Assembly (NCBI RefSeq): GCF_036203305.1
Contig: NZ_CP108131.1
Span: forward strand, 1,736,001-1,800,000
Direction of reading: 5' to 3'
Source of the DNA: Streptomyces sp. NBC_00190
GTDB taxonomy: Bacteria > Actinomycetota > Actinomycetes > Streptomycetales > Streptomycetaceae
DNA: 64,000 nt
In this document: piece after piece, positions 1 through 9,766 of the stretch
Numbering within the stretch: position 1 is the first letter of the stretch
Layout of the letters: every line of letters starts with the position of its first letter
Made by a program: the position numbers and the translations under genes
The notes under the pieces: generated by a model
Told to the model about the DNA's origin: nothing
The model's database searches: none
Seen by the model: only the letters and a program-made list of their open reading frames with translations

Positions 1-210
1 TCAGCCGATGGCGTCGACGGCGGCCTTGGCCCTGACCTGCGGCCGATGCGCCGTGCCGTCGTTCGTCTCCATCGTCGAGCGCGGCAGCGCGATGCACCGA
101 AATTCGCCCGCCGCCATTCCGCACTGGTGTGCCATGTCTATCAACTGGGCATTGCTGTCTGCAAAGTGAGTACGGGTCACACCCGCATACCTGTTACTGA
201 GCAGTGACAT
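1..210 (-). CDS. Possible small hypothetical protein, 69 aa
   Basis: A short open frame runs from an ATG at 210 to a TGA at the window edge. I do not recognise the product. It has no membrane segment and two cysteines. The first half has unusually mixed third codon positions for this genome (TAT, ATA, AAT and TTT codons), while the second half is GC-rich. The only purine-rich stretch upstream lies directly against the start codon, which is too close for a good ribosome site. It could be a real small gene downstream of nothing recognisable, or chance coding. Confidence 0.3.
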   Translation of the reverse strand: MSLLSNRYAGVTRTHFADSNAQLIDMAHQCGMAAGEFRCIALPRSTMETNDGTAHRPQVRAKAAVDAIG

Positions 211-288
211 TCCCCGCGGAATCAGCCATCACTGTCACGCGCTTGTGACACAGCGCGGATCGGCCTCGCCGACGGGACCCATGGAAAC

Positions 289-328
289 GGATCGAGGGCT
301 CACAGCAGCAGCTGCAAGCCCTCGATCC
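289..328 (-). terminator. Hairpin terminator after rsmB
   Basis: A perfect 12-base inverted repeat (289-300 with 317-328) encloses a 16-base loop that itself contains CAGCAGCTG. It begins 18 bases beyond the rsmB stop codon. There is no T-tract, as is usual for actinobacterial hairpin terminators. Confidence 0.7.
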
Positions 329-345
329 GCCAGGAGCGGCGGCCC

Positions 346-1824
346 CTACGCCGTGCGTCGCAGCAGCGCCAGGTACATCGCGTCCGTACCGTGCAGGTGC
401 GGCCACAGCTGTACGTCCGGGCCGTCGCCCAGGCCCGGTACGCCCGCCATGTACGGCCGGGCGTCGATCAGTTCGGCGGACACCGGGGCCTGGCCCGCGC
501 CCCGGCCCTTCAGGACGTCGTCCACGACCACACGCGTCTCCGCCAGGTGCGGCGAGCACGTCGCGTAGCCCACGACACCGCCCACCCGCACCGCCGACAG
601 AGCCTCCCGCAGCAGCGCCCGCTGGAGCGGCGCGAAGCCCTCCAGATCCTCCGGGCGGCGGCGCCAGCGGGCCTCCGGGCGGCGGCGCAGGGCACCCAGG
701 CCCGTGCACGGCACGTCCATCAGCACCCGGTCGAAGGAGCCCGGCCGCCACGCCGGCCGGGTGCCGTCCGCCGCGATGACCTGGTACGGCCCGGGGTTGC
801 CGGACAGGGCCTTCCCCACCAGGCGGGCCCGGTGCGGCTGCTTCTCGGAGGCCAGCAGGAACGCCCCGCGCTGCGCCGCCAGCGCCGCCAGCAGCGCCGC
901 CTTGCCGCCCGGGCCGGCGCAGCCGTCGAGCCAGCGCTCGTCCCGGCCCTCGACCGGCACGGCCGCCAGGGCCATCGCCACCAGCTGGCTGCCCTCGTCC
1001 TGGACACCCGCGCTGCCGTCGCGCACGGCCTCCAGCGCGCCCGGCTCGCCGCCCTCGGCCATCCGCACGGCGTACGGGGACCAGCGGCCCGGCAGCGCGG
1101 ACTCCTCGCCCACCGCCTCGAGCAGCTCTTCCGGGGTGGACCGCCCCGGCCGGGCCACCAGCGTGACCTCCGGCCGCTCGTTGTCCGCCTCCAGCAGGTC
1201 CTCGATCCCGGCGCGCCCGCCGCCCAGCGAGTCCCACAGGGCGCTGACGATCCACCGCGGGTGCGAGTGGTACACCGCGAGGTGTTCCTCGGCGTCGTCC
1301 TCGTACGGCGGCGCCACCCGCTCCAGCCAGCCGTCCAGGTCGTGCGCGGCGATCTTGCGCAGTACGGCGTTCACGAACTTCGCGCGCCCGTCCCCGAGCA
1401 CCACCCGGGCCAGCTCCACGCTCGCCGAGACGGCCGCGTGCGTGGGGATCCGGGTTCCCAGAAGCTGGTGCGCGCCGAGCGAGAGCACGTCCAGCACCGG
1501 CGGGTCCACCTCCCGCAGCGGCCGGTCGATGCACGCCTTGATCACGGCGTCGTAGGTGCCCTGCCGACGCAGCGTCCCGTAGACGAGCTCGGTGGCCAGT
1601 GCCGCGTCGCGCGCCTGGAAGCTCTCGTCCTGACGGGCCTTGCGCAGCAGCGGCGGCAGCACGAGGTTGGCGTACGCGTCGCGCTCGTCCACCGCCCGCA
1701 GCACCTCGAAGGCCAGCAGCCGGACGGGGTCCTTCTGGGGCCGGCGGTACGGCTTGGCCTGCTTGCCGGACGGCTTGCCGCCGCCCGCGGGACGCCGACT
1801 GGGCTGACGAGGCTGTTCGCTCAC
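346..1824 (-). CDS. rsmB: 16S rRNA cytosine-5 methyltransferase RsmB (Sun/Fmu)
   Basis: SAM-dependent enzyme of 492 aa that makes m5C967 in 16S rRNA. Residues about 31-155 form the NusB-like RNA-binding domain. The Rossmann methyltransferase domain follows, with the SAM loop CAGPGGK at 302-308, motif IV DVPCTG at 370-375 (Cys373), and motif VI YATCSP at 420-425 (Cys423); these are the two cysteines of the RNA m5C family. The N-terminus is a basic, disordered 30-residue tail. Translation starts at GTG 1824, preceded by GGAG ten bases upstream. The gene follows fmt after 145 bases that hold a 9-base tandem repeat. The fmt-rsmB pairing is widely conserved. Confidence 0.95.
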   Translation of the reverse strand: MSEQPRQPSRRPAGGGKPSGKQAKPYRRPQKDPVRLLAFEVLRAVDERDAYANLVLPPLLRKARQDESFQARDAALATELVYGTLRRQGTYDAVIKACIDRPLREVDPPVLDVLSLGAHQLLGTRIPTHAAVSASVELARVVLGDGRAKFVNAVLRKIAAHDLDGWLERVAPPYEDDAEEHLAVYHSHPRWIVSALWDSLGGGRAGIEDLLEADNERPEVTLVARPGRSTPEELLEAVGEESALPGRWSPYAVRMAEGGEPGALEAVRDGSAGVQDEGSQLVAMALAAVPVEGRDERWLDGCAGPGGKAALLAALAAQRGAFLLASEKQPHRARLVGKALSGNPGPYQVIAADGTRPAWRPGSFDRVLMDVPCTGLGALRRRPEARWRRRPEDLEGFAPLQRALLREALSAVRVGGVVGYATCSPHLAETRVVVDDVLKGRGAGQAPVSAELIDARPYMAGVPGLGDGPDVQLWPHLHGTDAMYLALLRRTA

Positions 1825-1843
1825 GTGAAAGGTGCTCCGGAGA

Positions 1844-1914
1844 TACGAGTGCTACGAGTGCTACGAGTGCTACGAGTGCTACGAGTGCTACGAGTGCTAC
1901 GAGTGCTACGAGTG
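1844..1914. repeat. Nearly eight tandem copies of a 9-base unit
   Basis: The unit TACGAGTGC is repeated seven times without error (1844-1906), and an eighth copy (1907-1914) lacks the final C. It sits between the fmt stop (1970) and the rsmB start (1824), beginning 20 bases upstream of the rsmB start codon. On the mRNA strand the unit reads GCACTCGTA. The array is just outside the rsmB Shine-Dalgarno sequence, so its copy number would change the length of the untranslated spacer but not the reading frame. Confidence 0.95.
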
Positions 1915-1969
1915 TGCAGGCAGGACAGAGAGGGGCAGCGAGGCCGCCGGTGTGACGCAGCGGCTGGGT

Positions 1970-2914
1970 TCAGCCTACGTCGGCGCCGCCGAGCCGCTCG
2001 CCGGGCGCGATCCGCACCCCGCGCGCCCAGTCTGCGCCCCGCATCGGCTTCTTGCCCTGCGGCTGCACCCACAGCAGCTCCACGGCGTGCGAGCCGGTGC
2101 CGACGTAGATGTTGTTCTTGGCCGGAGCCAGCACGCCGGGCTCCAGGTCCGTACGGTCGGGCACCAGGCCGACCGAGATCAGCTTGAGCCGCTCCCCGCG
2201 GAAGACGGTCCAGGCACCCGGTGCCGGGGTGCAGCCGCGCACGACGCGGTCGGCGCGCATCGCCGGGGCCGCCCAGTCGATCCGGGCGTCCTCCACGGTG
2301 ATCTTGGGCGCGAGCGAGATCCCGTCGGCGGGCTGCGGGACGGCGCGCAGGGTGCCGTCCTCGATGCCGTCCATGGTCGCGGCCAGCAGTCCGGAGCCGG
2401 CGAAGGCGAGCCGGGTGAGCAGGTCGCCGCTGGTGTCGGTCGGCCGGATCTCCTCGGTCAGGATGCCGTAGACGGGGCCGGAGTCGAGGCCTTCCTCGAT
2501 CAGGAAGGTGGAGGCGCCGGTGAGCTGGTCCCCCGCCATGATCGAGTGCTGTACGGGCGCGGCGCCGCGCCAGGCGGGCAGCAGCGAGAAGTGCAGGTTG
2601 ACCCACCCGTGCTTGGGGATGTCCAGGGCACTCTTGGGCAGCAGCGCCCCGTACGCGACGACCGGGCAGCAGTCCGGACCGATCTCGCGCAGCCGGGCCT
2701 GGAAGTCGGGGTCGCGCGGCCGGGCCGGCTTGAGGACCTCGATCCCGGCCTCCTCGGCGCGCTGGGCGACGGGGCTGGCGACGAGTCGACGGCCGCGGCC
2801 GGCGGGTGCGTCGGGCCGGGTGACGACGGCCGCGACCTCGTGCCGCCCGGAGGCGATGAGTGCGTCCAGGGCGGGCACGGCGACCTCGGGGGTGCCTGCG
2901 AAGACGAGCTTCAC
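1970..2914 (-). CDS. fmt: Methionyl-tRNA formyltransferase
   Basis: Transfers formyl from 10-formyl-tetrahydrofolate to Met-tRNAfMet for bacterial initiation. The product is 314 aa, the usual length. The N-terminal Rossmann domain contains the signature [11 protein letters not shown] at 110-120. The catalytic trio Asn106, His108 and Asp144 is at the same numbering as in E. coli. The C-terminal OB-type domain (about 205-300) binds tRNA. GTG start at 2914 with GAGG upstream. It leads the fmt-rsmB pair and diverges from the HTH gene at 3166. Confidence 0.96.
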   Translation of the reverse strand: MKLVFAGTPEVAVPALDALIASGRHEVAAVVTRPDAPAGRGRRLVASPVAQRAEEAGIEVLKPARPRDPDFQARLREIGPDCCPVVAYGALLPKSALDIPKHGWVNLHFSLLPAWRGAAPVQHSIMAGDQLTGASTFLIEEGLDSGPVYGILTEEIRPTDTSGDLLTRLAFAGSGLLAATMDGIEDGTLRAVPQPADGISLAPKITVEDARIDWAAPAMRADRVVRGCTPAPGAWTVFRGERLKLISVGLVPDRTDLEPGVLAPAKNNIYVGTGSHAVELLWVQPQGKKPMRGADWARGVRIAPGERLGGADVG

Positions 2915-3074
2915 TGGGGTCCTACCTCGCTATCTCGGCTGTCAGCAGCGCACCAGTCTATGGGGCGTACCGCCTGGGGATGTCCTGTGCCCGTCAGGGG
3001 GCGTACGCACACACACGCGCCCTTCGCATATGCCGACACGCCCCCTGAGCGTGACCTGGGCGCCGGGTGGCGCG

Positions 3075-3096
3075 TTGGTCAAGAGAGATTGACCAA
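3075..3096. promoter_or_regulatory. Perfect inverted repeat upstream of HTH gene, candidate operator
   Basis: TTGGTCAA (3075-3082) and TTGACCAA (3089-3096) form an exact 8-base inverted repeat with a 6-base AG-rich centre. It lies 70 bases before the start of the HTH protein at 3166. The right arm contains TTGACC, which could act as a -35 box. The A/T content of the arms stands out from the surroundings. Operator function is an inference. Confidence 0.5.
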
Positions 3097-3165
3097 AACG
3101 GGCCGCTTCGCGAACGGTTTCCGCGGCCCGATCCGCCCTTCAGCACCGGTTCGAGAGGCTTCTTC

Positions 3166-3687
3166 ATGGCCGACCACGCCACCCACGACGCCCAAGCCCG
3201 GGCCAGCCTGCACCTTCTGGTGCGGGACATCGAGCGGGTTCGCCGGCAGGTGGATGCCCTGCGTACGCTCACCGCCCAGCTCGGCAATGTGTACCGCCCG
3301 CGCCGCTCCGGCCCGTCCACGGGCTTCGTCGTGTACGGCCGGGCGCCCGCGCCCACCGTCCGCCTCGCCCAGGAGCTGCGGGACAGCGTCGAGACGCTGG
3401 TCACCGCCGCCGTGGACTTCGACCGTTCGCTCGGCTTCTCGTGGGACGCGGTCGGCTCGGCGCTGGGTGTCACCAAGCAGGCCGTGCACCGGCGCTACGG
3501 CGCCCGGCGCGCGCAGGCCGCGGAATCCGCGGAGCCTGCGGCCGAGGGAACGACCACCCGGCCCCTGGGTCCGCTCCCCACGATCCCGGCGGCCCGATCG
3601 GTCCCGCCGCAGCCGCAGCGCGAGGACTCCCAGCCCGCCGTGAGCACCCCCCGCTCGCCGGCCTTCCCCGGCCCCCGCAACGGGTGA
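3166..3687 (+). CDS. HTH-domain protein of unknown function, 173 aa
   Basis: A soluble protein. Residues about 10-50 look helical and charged. Residues about 95-120 form a helix-turn-helix of the sigma-region-4 or MarR-like type (…[21 protein letters not shown]). The C-terminal 50 residues are Pro/Ala-rich and disordered. An ATG at 3166 is preceded by GAGAGG seven bases upstream. A longer GTG start at 3067 would place the palindrome at 3075-3096 inside the gene, so the shorter start is preferred. The HTH and the upstream palindrome suggest a DNA-binding, possibly autoregulated protein. Its target is not known to me. Confidence 0.8.
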   Translation: MADHATHDAQARASLHLLVRDIERVRRQVDALRTLTAQLGNVYRPRRSGPSTGFVVYGRAPAPTVRLAQELRDSVETLVTAAVDFDRSLGFSWDAVGSALGVTKQAVHRRYGARRAQAAESAEPAAEGTTTRPLGPLPTIPAARSVPPQPQREDSQPAVSTPRSPAFPGPRNG

Positions 3688-3806
3688 CCGCCGCCCTCAA
3701 CGGCTGACAGCCGCCCGCCGCCGGGACGCCGACCCCCGACGGCACCAGCCGGGCCCCGACCCCGGCGGAGCGCCCCACGGGCCGCCCCGCCGGGGTCGTC
3801 CGCCGT

Positions 3807-3849
3807 CCCGGTTCCACCCCGGCGGCATGCGGCCGGGGTGGAACCCGGG
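3807..3849. terminator. Convergent hairpin between HTH gene and priA
   Basis: A 16-base stem (3807-3822 with 3833-3849, one bulged C) lies in the gap between the plus-strand HTH gene and the stop of priA. It could stop transcription from both sides. There is no T-tract. Confidence 0.6.
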
Positions 3850-3866
3850 CAGCGGCAGCCGGTCCG

Positions 3867-5966
3867 TCAGCCGATGTCCAGCGGGTCGATGCGGACCCGG
3901 ACCGACTCCGATGCCGGGACGCCCCGCGCCATACGGGCTGCCTGCGCCGATTTCAGGGCGGCCGCCAGGGCCGCGCCGCTGCCCGGCGGGACCCGGACCA
4001 GCGCCCGCTCTCCCGGCGAGGGCTCACCGCGCCGCCCCGGGAGCGGCACCGGGCCGAGGATCTCCGCGTCGGGCGGCAGCCCGGCGCCGGCCAGGAAGGT
4101 CTCGACCGCCTCGCCCCGACCCGCCACCGCCGCCATCCGCGACACCGGCGGGAAACCGAGCTGGGCCCGTTCCGCGAGTTCGCGGACGGCATGGCCCACC
4201 GGGTCCCAGCGCACCAGTGCCTGTACCGGCCGCAGCGTCGGCTCGGCGACCACGACGACCTGGCCGGCGCCCCGGACCAGCGACGCGGCCGCGATCCACC
4301 GCCGCAGCGCGTCCTCGCCCGCCCGCAGGTCGGGCCGGGTCAGCATCGCCCAGCCGTCCAGCAGCAGCGCCGCCGCGTACCCCTCCCCCGCCGCGACCGG
4401 TTCCGCCCCCGGGGTGCACACGATCAGCGCCGGCCGGTCCGGCACCTCGTCCAGGACGTGGTCGCGCCCGGACGTCCGTACGGGCACGGCCGGAAACGCC
4501 CGCCCCAGCTCCTCGGCGGTCCGCCGCGCGCCGACCACCTGGGCCCGCAGCCGGAACGACCCGCACTCCTCGCAGTGCCAGGACGGTTCCGCCCGCCCGC
4601 ACCACCCGCACTGCAGGTCCCGCTCGTCGGGGGCCTCCAGCGGCCCGGCACAGACCGTGCAGCGGGCCGGCGTACGGCAGCGCTCGCACGCCAGCCGGGG
4701 CACGTAGCCCCGCCGTGGCACCTGGACGAGCACGGGCCCGGTCCGCAGCCCTTCCCGTACGGTCTCCCACGCCAGGCTCGGCAGCCGCGCCGCCCGGGCC
4801 GCCTCGTCGCGGGCCAGCAGTTCGTCTCCCACGGTGCGGATCCGGGGCGCGCAGGCCCGCACCGTCTCGCGGTCGGCGACCAGCGGCCGCGCCCAGCCGG
4901 ACTCGACCAGCTGGGCGGCCTCCACGGTGCAGCTCGTGCTCCCGGCCAGGAAGGCGCAGCCGTCGCTGACGGCGCGCAGTTCCAGCACCTCCCGGACGTG
5001 CGGGAAGGGCGCGCGGTCGTCGCTGTGGCTGGAGTCCCCGTCGTCCCAGACGGCGACCAGCCCGAGGTCCCGTACGGGCGCGAACATCGCCGCCCGGGTG
5101 CCGACGACGGCCCGCACCGAGCCCCGGCTCACGGCGAGCCACTGCCGGTAGCGCTTCTCGGGCCCGGACTCGGCGGTCAGCAGCGCGTGCCGCCCCTCGC
5201 CGAGCAGCGCGGTGAGCGCCGTGTCCACGCGGGCGGCGGTCCGCCCGTCGGGCACCACGGCGAGGGCCCCTCGGCCGGAGGCGAGGGTGGCGGCCATGGC
5301 ACGGGCGAGCTCGTCGGCCCAGCCGGGGCCGGGCAGGGCGGTCCAGACGGCGCGCGGAGTGCCACCGGTGGCGAGGGCGCGTATGAAGGCCGGGCCGGAG
5401 CCGTACCGCTGCCAGCCGCCGGGGTCGGGCGCGGCGGGCGGGGGCAGCGGCTCGGGCGAGGGCTTGGCTTCGGCACGGGCGTTGCGAGGGGGCAGGGCGA
5501 GCTGGAGCACGTCGGCCAGGCTGCCCGCGTACCGGTCGGCGACGGCCCGGGCGAGCGCCAGCATGCGCGGTCCGAGCACCACCTCGGGCGAGACGACGTG
5601 GGCGAGCGCGGCCAGCGCCCCGTTGTAGTCGGACTCGGCGCGGCGCTCGACGATGAAGCCGTCGATGAGGCCGCCGCCCTCGCGGCGGCCTCCGTGCACC
5701 TGGTGGGAGCCGGCGCCGAAGCGGACCCGGACGCGGACGCCCGGCTGCGCGGCCTCGGAGAGTTCGGCGGGGACGGCGTAGTCCCAGAGCTGGTCGAGGT
5801 GGAGCACACCCTTGTTCACGAGGATGCGGGCAACGGGCAGCTCCTCGGCGAGGGCGGCCCCGCGCCAGGTACGGGGCTTCGCCTTGGGCGCCTTGGCCTT
5901 CGCCTCGGCGACCATCTCCCGGATCAGCGCCAGCTGCTCCGGCGGGGAATCGTTCGCGCTGCTCAC
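3867..5966 (-). CDS. priA: Actinobacterial PriA-like primosomal protein without helicase motifs
   Basis: Replication-restart protein homologous to PriA, 699 aa from the GTG at 5966. An upstream in-frame TTG at 5996 would add 10 residues but has no better ribosome site. The N-terminal DNA-binding region (about 30-150) and the zinc-binding region are clear. The latter has eight cysteines in CxxC-type pairs in the middle of the second half (CERC, CTVC, CGWC, CEEC). The ATPase motifs are absent: where GxxGSGKT is expected there is ATGGTPRA, and where DEEH is expected there is WDDGD. Actinobacterial PriA proteins are known to lack a detectable helicase core, so it probably loads the primosome or binds forks without unwinding. 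It lies downstream of metK after a strong hairpin. Confidence 0.9.
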   Translation of the reverse strand: MSSANDSPPEQLALIREMVAEAKAKAPKAKPRTWRGAALAEELPVARILVNKGVLHLDQLWDYAVPAELSEAAQPGVRVRVRFGAGSHQVHGGRREGGGLIDGFIVERRAESDYNGALAALAHVVSPEVVLGPRMLALARAVADRYAGSLADVLQLALPPRNARAEAKPSPEPLPPPAAPDPGGWQRYGSGPAFIRALATGGTPRAVWTALPGPGWADELARAMAATLASGRGALAVVPDGRTAARVDTALTALLGEGRHALLTAESGPEKRYRQWLAVSRGSVRAVVGTRAAMFAPVRDLGLVAVWDDGDSSHSDDRAPFPHVREVLELRAVSDGCAFLAGSTSCTVEAAQLVESGWARPLVADRETVRACAPRIRTVGDELLARDEAARAARLPSLAWETVREGLRTGPVLVQVPRRGYVPRLACERCRTPARCTVCAGPLEAPDERDLQCGWCGRAEPSWHCEECGSFRLRAQVVGARRTAEELGRAFPAVPVRTSGRDHVLDEVPDRPALIVCTPGAEPVAAGEGYAAALLLDGWAMLTRPDLRAGEDALRRWIAAASLVRGAGQVVVVAEPTLRPVQALVRWDPVGHAVRELAERAQLGFPPVSRMAAVAGRGEAVETFLAGAGLPPDAEILGPVPLPGRRGEPSPGERALVRVPPGSGAALAAALKSAQAARMARGVPASESVRVRIDPLDIG

Positions 5967-6030
5967 ACCAGCATTCTTACCAAACGCGACCGACAACGGC
6001 CGGGGCGGCGGCTGCGTCCCCCGGGCATGC

Positions 6031-6064
6031 GAACGGCCCCGGACCAGGTGGTCCGGGGCCGTTC
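6031..6064 (-). terminator. metK terminator hairpin
   Basis: A perfect 16-base inverted repeat (6031-6046 with 6049-6064) begins 11 bases after the metK stop codon. It separates metK from priA. Confidence 0.8.
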
Positions 6065-6075
6065 GGCGAGTGGTC

Positions 6076-7284
<1,209 letters not shown>

Positions 7285-7335
7285 AACGCTCCCTGGGGTT
7301 GCAGCGGCTGCTGGCTGATCATTTGGCGGAACCAT

Positions 7336-7389
7336 ATCGGGGGCTGCGCCCGATCACGTTCCGAATGCAGTTTATCGGTCACTACCGAT
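7336..7389 (-). promoter_or_regulatory. metK upstream region with two small hairpins
   Basis: Within the 195-base gap between coaBC and metK two short inverted repeats occur: ATCGGG/CCCGAT (7336-7341 with 7349-7354) and ATCGGT/ACCGAT (7374-7379 with 7384-7389). They could be leader hairpins or an operator pair upstream of metK. They do not form the four-way core of a SAM-I riboswitch that I can recognise. Confidence 0.35.
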
Positions 7390-7479
7390 GAACGGACCAC
7401 CCGTCTCGCCTTATGGGAGCCGTGTGACCTGCGGCACTCCATTCTGGCGTACGGATGTGGCCAGGCAAAGAGATCCACC

Positions 7480-8694
7480 TCAGGCGCGTCGCGCCGGAAA
7501 GCGGGCCGCCACCTGGTCCCACACCAATTCCGCGAGACTCTCCTTCGGACCATAGGGGACCTGAGTCTCCGACCCATCCGAGGCCAGGATCACAGCCTCG
7601 TTCTCCTCCGAACCGAAGGTCTTGGCCTCACCGACCTCATTGACGACGAGAAGATCACATCCCTTGCGCCGGAGCTTGGCGCGCCCGTTGGCGAGGACGT
7701 CATCGGTCTCCGCGGCGAACCCCACGACGACCTGGCCGTCCCGGGCCCGGTCGGCCGAGACCTCGGCGAGGACGTCTGGATTGCGCACGAGCGCGACCGG
7801 CGCCGGCTCCTGCCCGTCCTTCTTCTTGATCTTCCCGCTCGCGTACTCGGCGGGCCGGAAGTCGGCCACGGCCGCGGCCATCACCACGGCGTCGGCGTCC
7901 GCCGCCGCCTTGAGGACCGCCTCCCGCAGCTGTACGGCCGTCCCCACGCGTACGACGTCCGCCCCGGCCGGGTCGGCCAGCGCGGTGTTGGCCGCCACCA
8001 GGGTGACCCGGGCGCCGCGCGCGACGGCGGTACGGGCGAGCGCGTACCCCTGCTTGCCGGAGGAGCGGTTGCCGAGGAAGCGGACCGGGTCCAGCGGTTC
8101 ACGCGTGCCGCCCGCGCTGATCACCACGTGCCGGCCGGCGAGGTCCGGCTCGGACACGCCGCGCGCCAGGACCCTGCGGCACACCTCGTAGATCTCCTCC
8201 GGGTCGGGCAGCCGGCCCTTGCCGGTGTCCTTGCCGGTGAGCCGGCCCACGGCCGGTTCGATGACGACCGCTCCGCGCCGCCGCAGCGTGGCCACGTTCT
8301 CCTGGGTGGCGGGGTGCTCCCACATCTCCGTGTGCATGGCGGGGGCGAAGACCACCGGACAACGGGCGGTGAGCAGCGTGTTCGTGAGCAGGTCGTCGGC
8401 CAGTCCGTGGGCGGCCTTGGCCAGCATGTCGGCGGTGGCCGGGGCGACCACGACGAGGTCGGCGGACTGCCCGATCCGTACGTGCGGCACCTCGTGGACG
8501 GTCTCCCACACCTCGGTGGAGGCGGGATTCCCGGACAGGGCGGCCCAGGTGGCCTCGCCGACGAAGTTCAGGGAGGCCGCCGTGGGCACCACCCGCACCT
8601 CGTGCCCGGACTCGGTCAGCAGGCGCAGCAGTTCGCACGCCTTGTAGGCGGCGATCCCGCCGCTGACCCCCAGCACGACCTTCGGCTTACCCAC
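7480..8694 (-). CDS. coaBC: Bifunctional phosphopantothenoylcysteine decarboxylase/synthase
   Basis: Catalyses two steps of coenzyme A synthesis; 404 aa. The N-terminal flavoprotein CoaC domain (about 1-190) begins GKPKVVLGVSGGIAAYKA and has the substrate clamp PAMHTEMW, with His where many bacteria have Asn; mycobacterial CoaBC also has His. The CoaB synthase domain (about 195-400) contains SAGGTREPLDPVRFLGNRSSGKQG and AAVADFRP. GTG start at 8694 with GGGGAG six bases upstream; an ATG at 8754 would precede the family start by 20 residues. It follows rpoZ after a hairpin. Confidence 0.95.
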   Translation of the reverse strand: MGKPKVVLGVSGGIAAYKACELLRLLTESGHEVRVVPTAASLNFVGEATWAALSGNPASTEVWETVHEVPHVRIGQSADLVVVAPATADMLAKAAHGLADDLLTNTLLTARCPVVFAPAMHTEMWEHPATQENVATLRRRGAVVIEPAVGRLTGKDTGKGRLPDPEEIYEVCRRVLARGVSEPDLAGRHVVISAGGTREPLDPVRFLGNRSSGKQGYALARTAVARGARVTLVAANTALADPAGADVVRVGTAVQLREAVLKAAADADAVVMAAAVADFRPAEYASGKIKKKDGQEPAPVALVRNPDVLAEVSADRARDGQVVVGFAAETDDVLANGRAKLRRKGCDLLVVNEVGEAKTFGSEENEAVILASDGSETQVPYGPKESLAELVWDQVAARFPARRA

Positions 8695-8748
8695 CGGACA
8701 CTCCCCTTCAGGATCCATCTCACTGTGACACCTATGGGGCCTATGACA

Positions 8749-8787
8749 CACCACAGGCCCGGCAGATGCTCTGCCGGGCCTGTGGTG
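8749..8787 (-). terminator. Strong hairpin between rpoZ and coaBC
   Basis: An 18-base perfect stem with a 3-base loop (8749-8766 with 8770-8787) starts 18 bases after the rpoZ stop codon. It is only 54 bases before the coaBC start, so it may be an intra-operon attenuator or 3'-end stabiliser, and coaBC may rely on read-through or its own promoter. Confidence 0.75.
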
Positions 8788-8805
8788 AAAAGATTTCTCG
8801 GTGCC

Positions 8806-9078
8806 TTACTGAGCCGGGGCCTCGATGGCCTCGGAGGTCAGCAGACCCGCGTTGATCTCGCGCAGCGCGATCGAAAGCGGCTTCTCGTGGACGTGGGTGT
8901 CCACCAGCGGGCCGACGTACTCGAGCAGGCCCTCACCGAGCTGCGAGTAGTACGCGTTGATCTGACGCGCGCGCTTGGCCGCGTAGATCACGAGGCTGTA
9001 CTTCGAGTCAGTGGCCTCGAGCAGCTCGTCGATCGGCGGGTTGATGATGCCCTCGGGCGCAGTGATGGAAGAGGACAC
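8806..9078 (-). CDS. rpoZ: RNA polymerase omega subunit
   Basis: A small RNA polymerase subunit that stabilises beta-prime; 90 aa, normal for actinobacteria. The conserved helix [26 protein letters not shown] spans about 14-39. The loop [12 protein letters not shown] and a C-terminal acidic tail follow. It lies between gmk and coaBC, the widely conserved gmk-rpoZ-coaBC order. Omega also affects secondary metabolism in Streptomyces. Confidence 0.96.
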   Translation of the reverse strand: MSSSITAPEGIINPPIDELLEATDSKYSLVIYAAKRARQINAYYSQLGEGLLEYVGPLVDTHVHEKPLSIALREINAGLLTSEAIEAPAQ

Positions 9079-9141
9079 GCTCTACCTTCCGAAGAATGGG
9101 TGAAAGATCAAGCATTGACCGACATGAACATCGATCAACGA

Positions 9142-9705
9142 TCAGACAACTTCCATCAAGGCTAGCAGCTCACGGGCCACGTCCTCGACGGAGGTATTGA
9201 CAAGGGTGGTGTCGAACTCGGACTCGGCAGCCAGTTCGATCTTGGCCGACGCGAGCCGTCGCTCGATGACCTCGGCCGACTCGGTGCCCCGGCCGGTGAG
9301 CCGGCGGACCAGCTCGTCCCAGCTCGGCGGGGCCAGGAAGACCAGCTGCGCTTCGGGCATCGACTCGCGGACGAGCCGGGCGCCCTGGAGGTCGATCTCC
9401 AGCAGGACCGGTTCGCCGTTCTCCAGGCGTTCCAGTACCGCGCTGCGCGGTGTGCCGTAGCGGTTGCCCGCGAACTCGGCCCACTCCAGCAGCTCGCCAT
9501 TGGCGATCAGCTTGTCGAACTCGTCGTCGTTGACGAAGAAGTAGTGGACTCCGTGTCGCTCACCGGGCCGCGGCTTGCGGGTGGTGGCCGACACCGAGAG
9601 CCATACCTCCGGGTGGACCTTGCGCATATGCGCGACGACCGTGCTCTTGCCGACCCCTGAGGGGCCGGAGAGCACGGTCAGCCGCGGACGAACCTCTGCT
9701 GCCAT
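9142..9705 (-). CDS. gmk: Guanylate kinase
   Basis: Phosphorylates GMP to GDP; 187 aa from the ATG at 9705. The P-loop [11 protein letters not shown] is near residues 12-22, followed by the GMP-binding stretch ([20 protein letters not shown]) and a lid region. An in-frame start at 9834 would add 43 residues and overlap the end of the sIHF gene, so the shorter product is favoured. It lies directly downstream of sIHF and upstream of rpoZ. Confidence 0.95.
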   Translation of the reverse strand: MAAEVRPRLTVLSGPSGVGKSTVVAHMRKVHPEVWLSVSATTRKPRPGERHGVHYFFVNDDEFDKLIANGELLEWAEFAGNRYGTPRSAVLERLENGEPVLLEIDLQGARLVRESMPEAQLVFLAPPSWDELVRRLTGRGTESAEVIERRLASAKIELAAESEFDTTLVNTSVEDVARELLALMEVV

Positions 9706-9766
9706 AGAGCGATTATCCAGGTTCCCGGGACTGCATGAGAACGCCGGAAGAACTCCGGGCGACGCG

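Noticed and set aside
1844..1914. Tandem array considered as a CRISPR or coding repeat
   Set aside because: Units are contiguous with no spacers and lie outside any supported gene; a (Val-Leu-Arg)n or (Ser-Thr-Arg)n reading frame through it is not supported by flanking protein homology.
3067..3165. Upstream GTG start for the HTH gene
   Set aside because: It would make the palindrome coding and has no Shine-Dalgarno, whereas the ATG at 3166 has GAGAGG at good spacing.
7285..7479. SAM riboswitch upstream of metK
   Set aside because: The two hairpins do not form the SAM-I four-way core or a SAM-II/IV pattern I can recognise; recorded only as leader hairpins.
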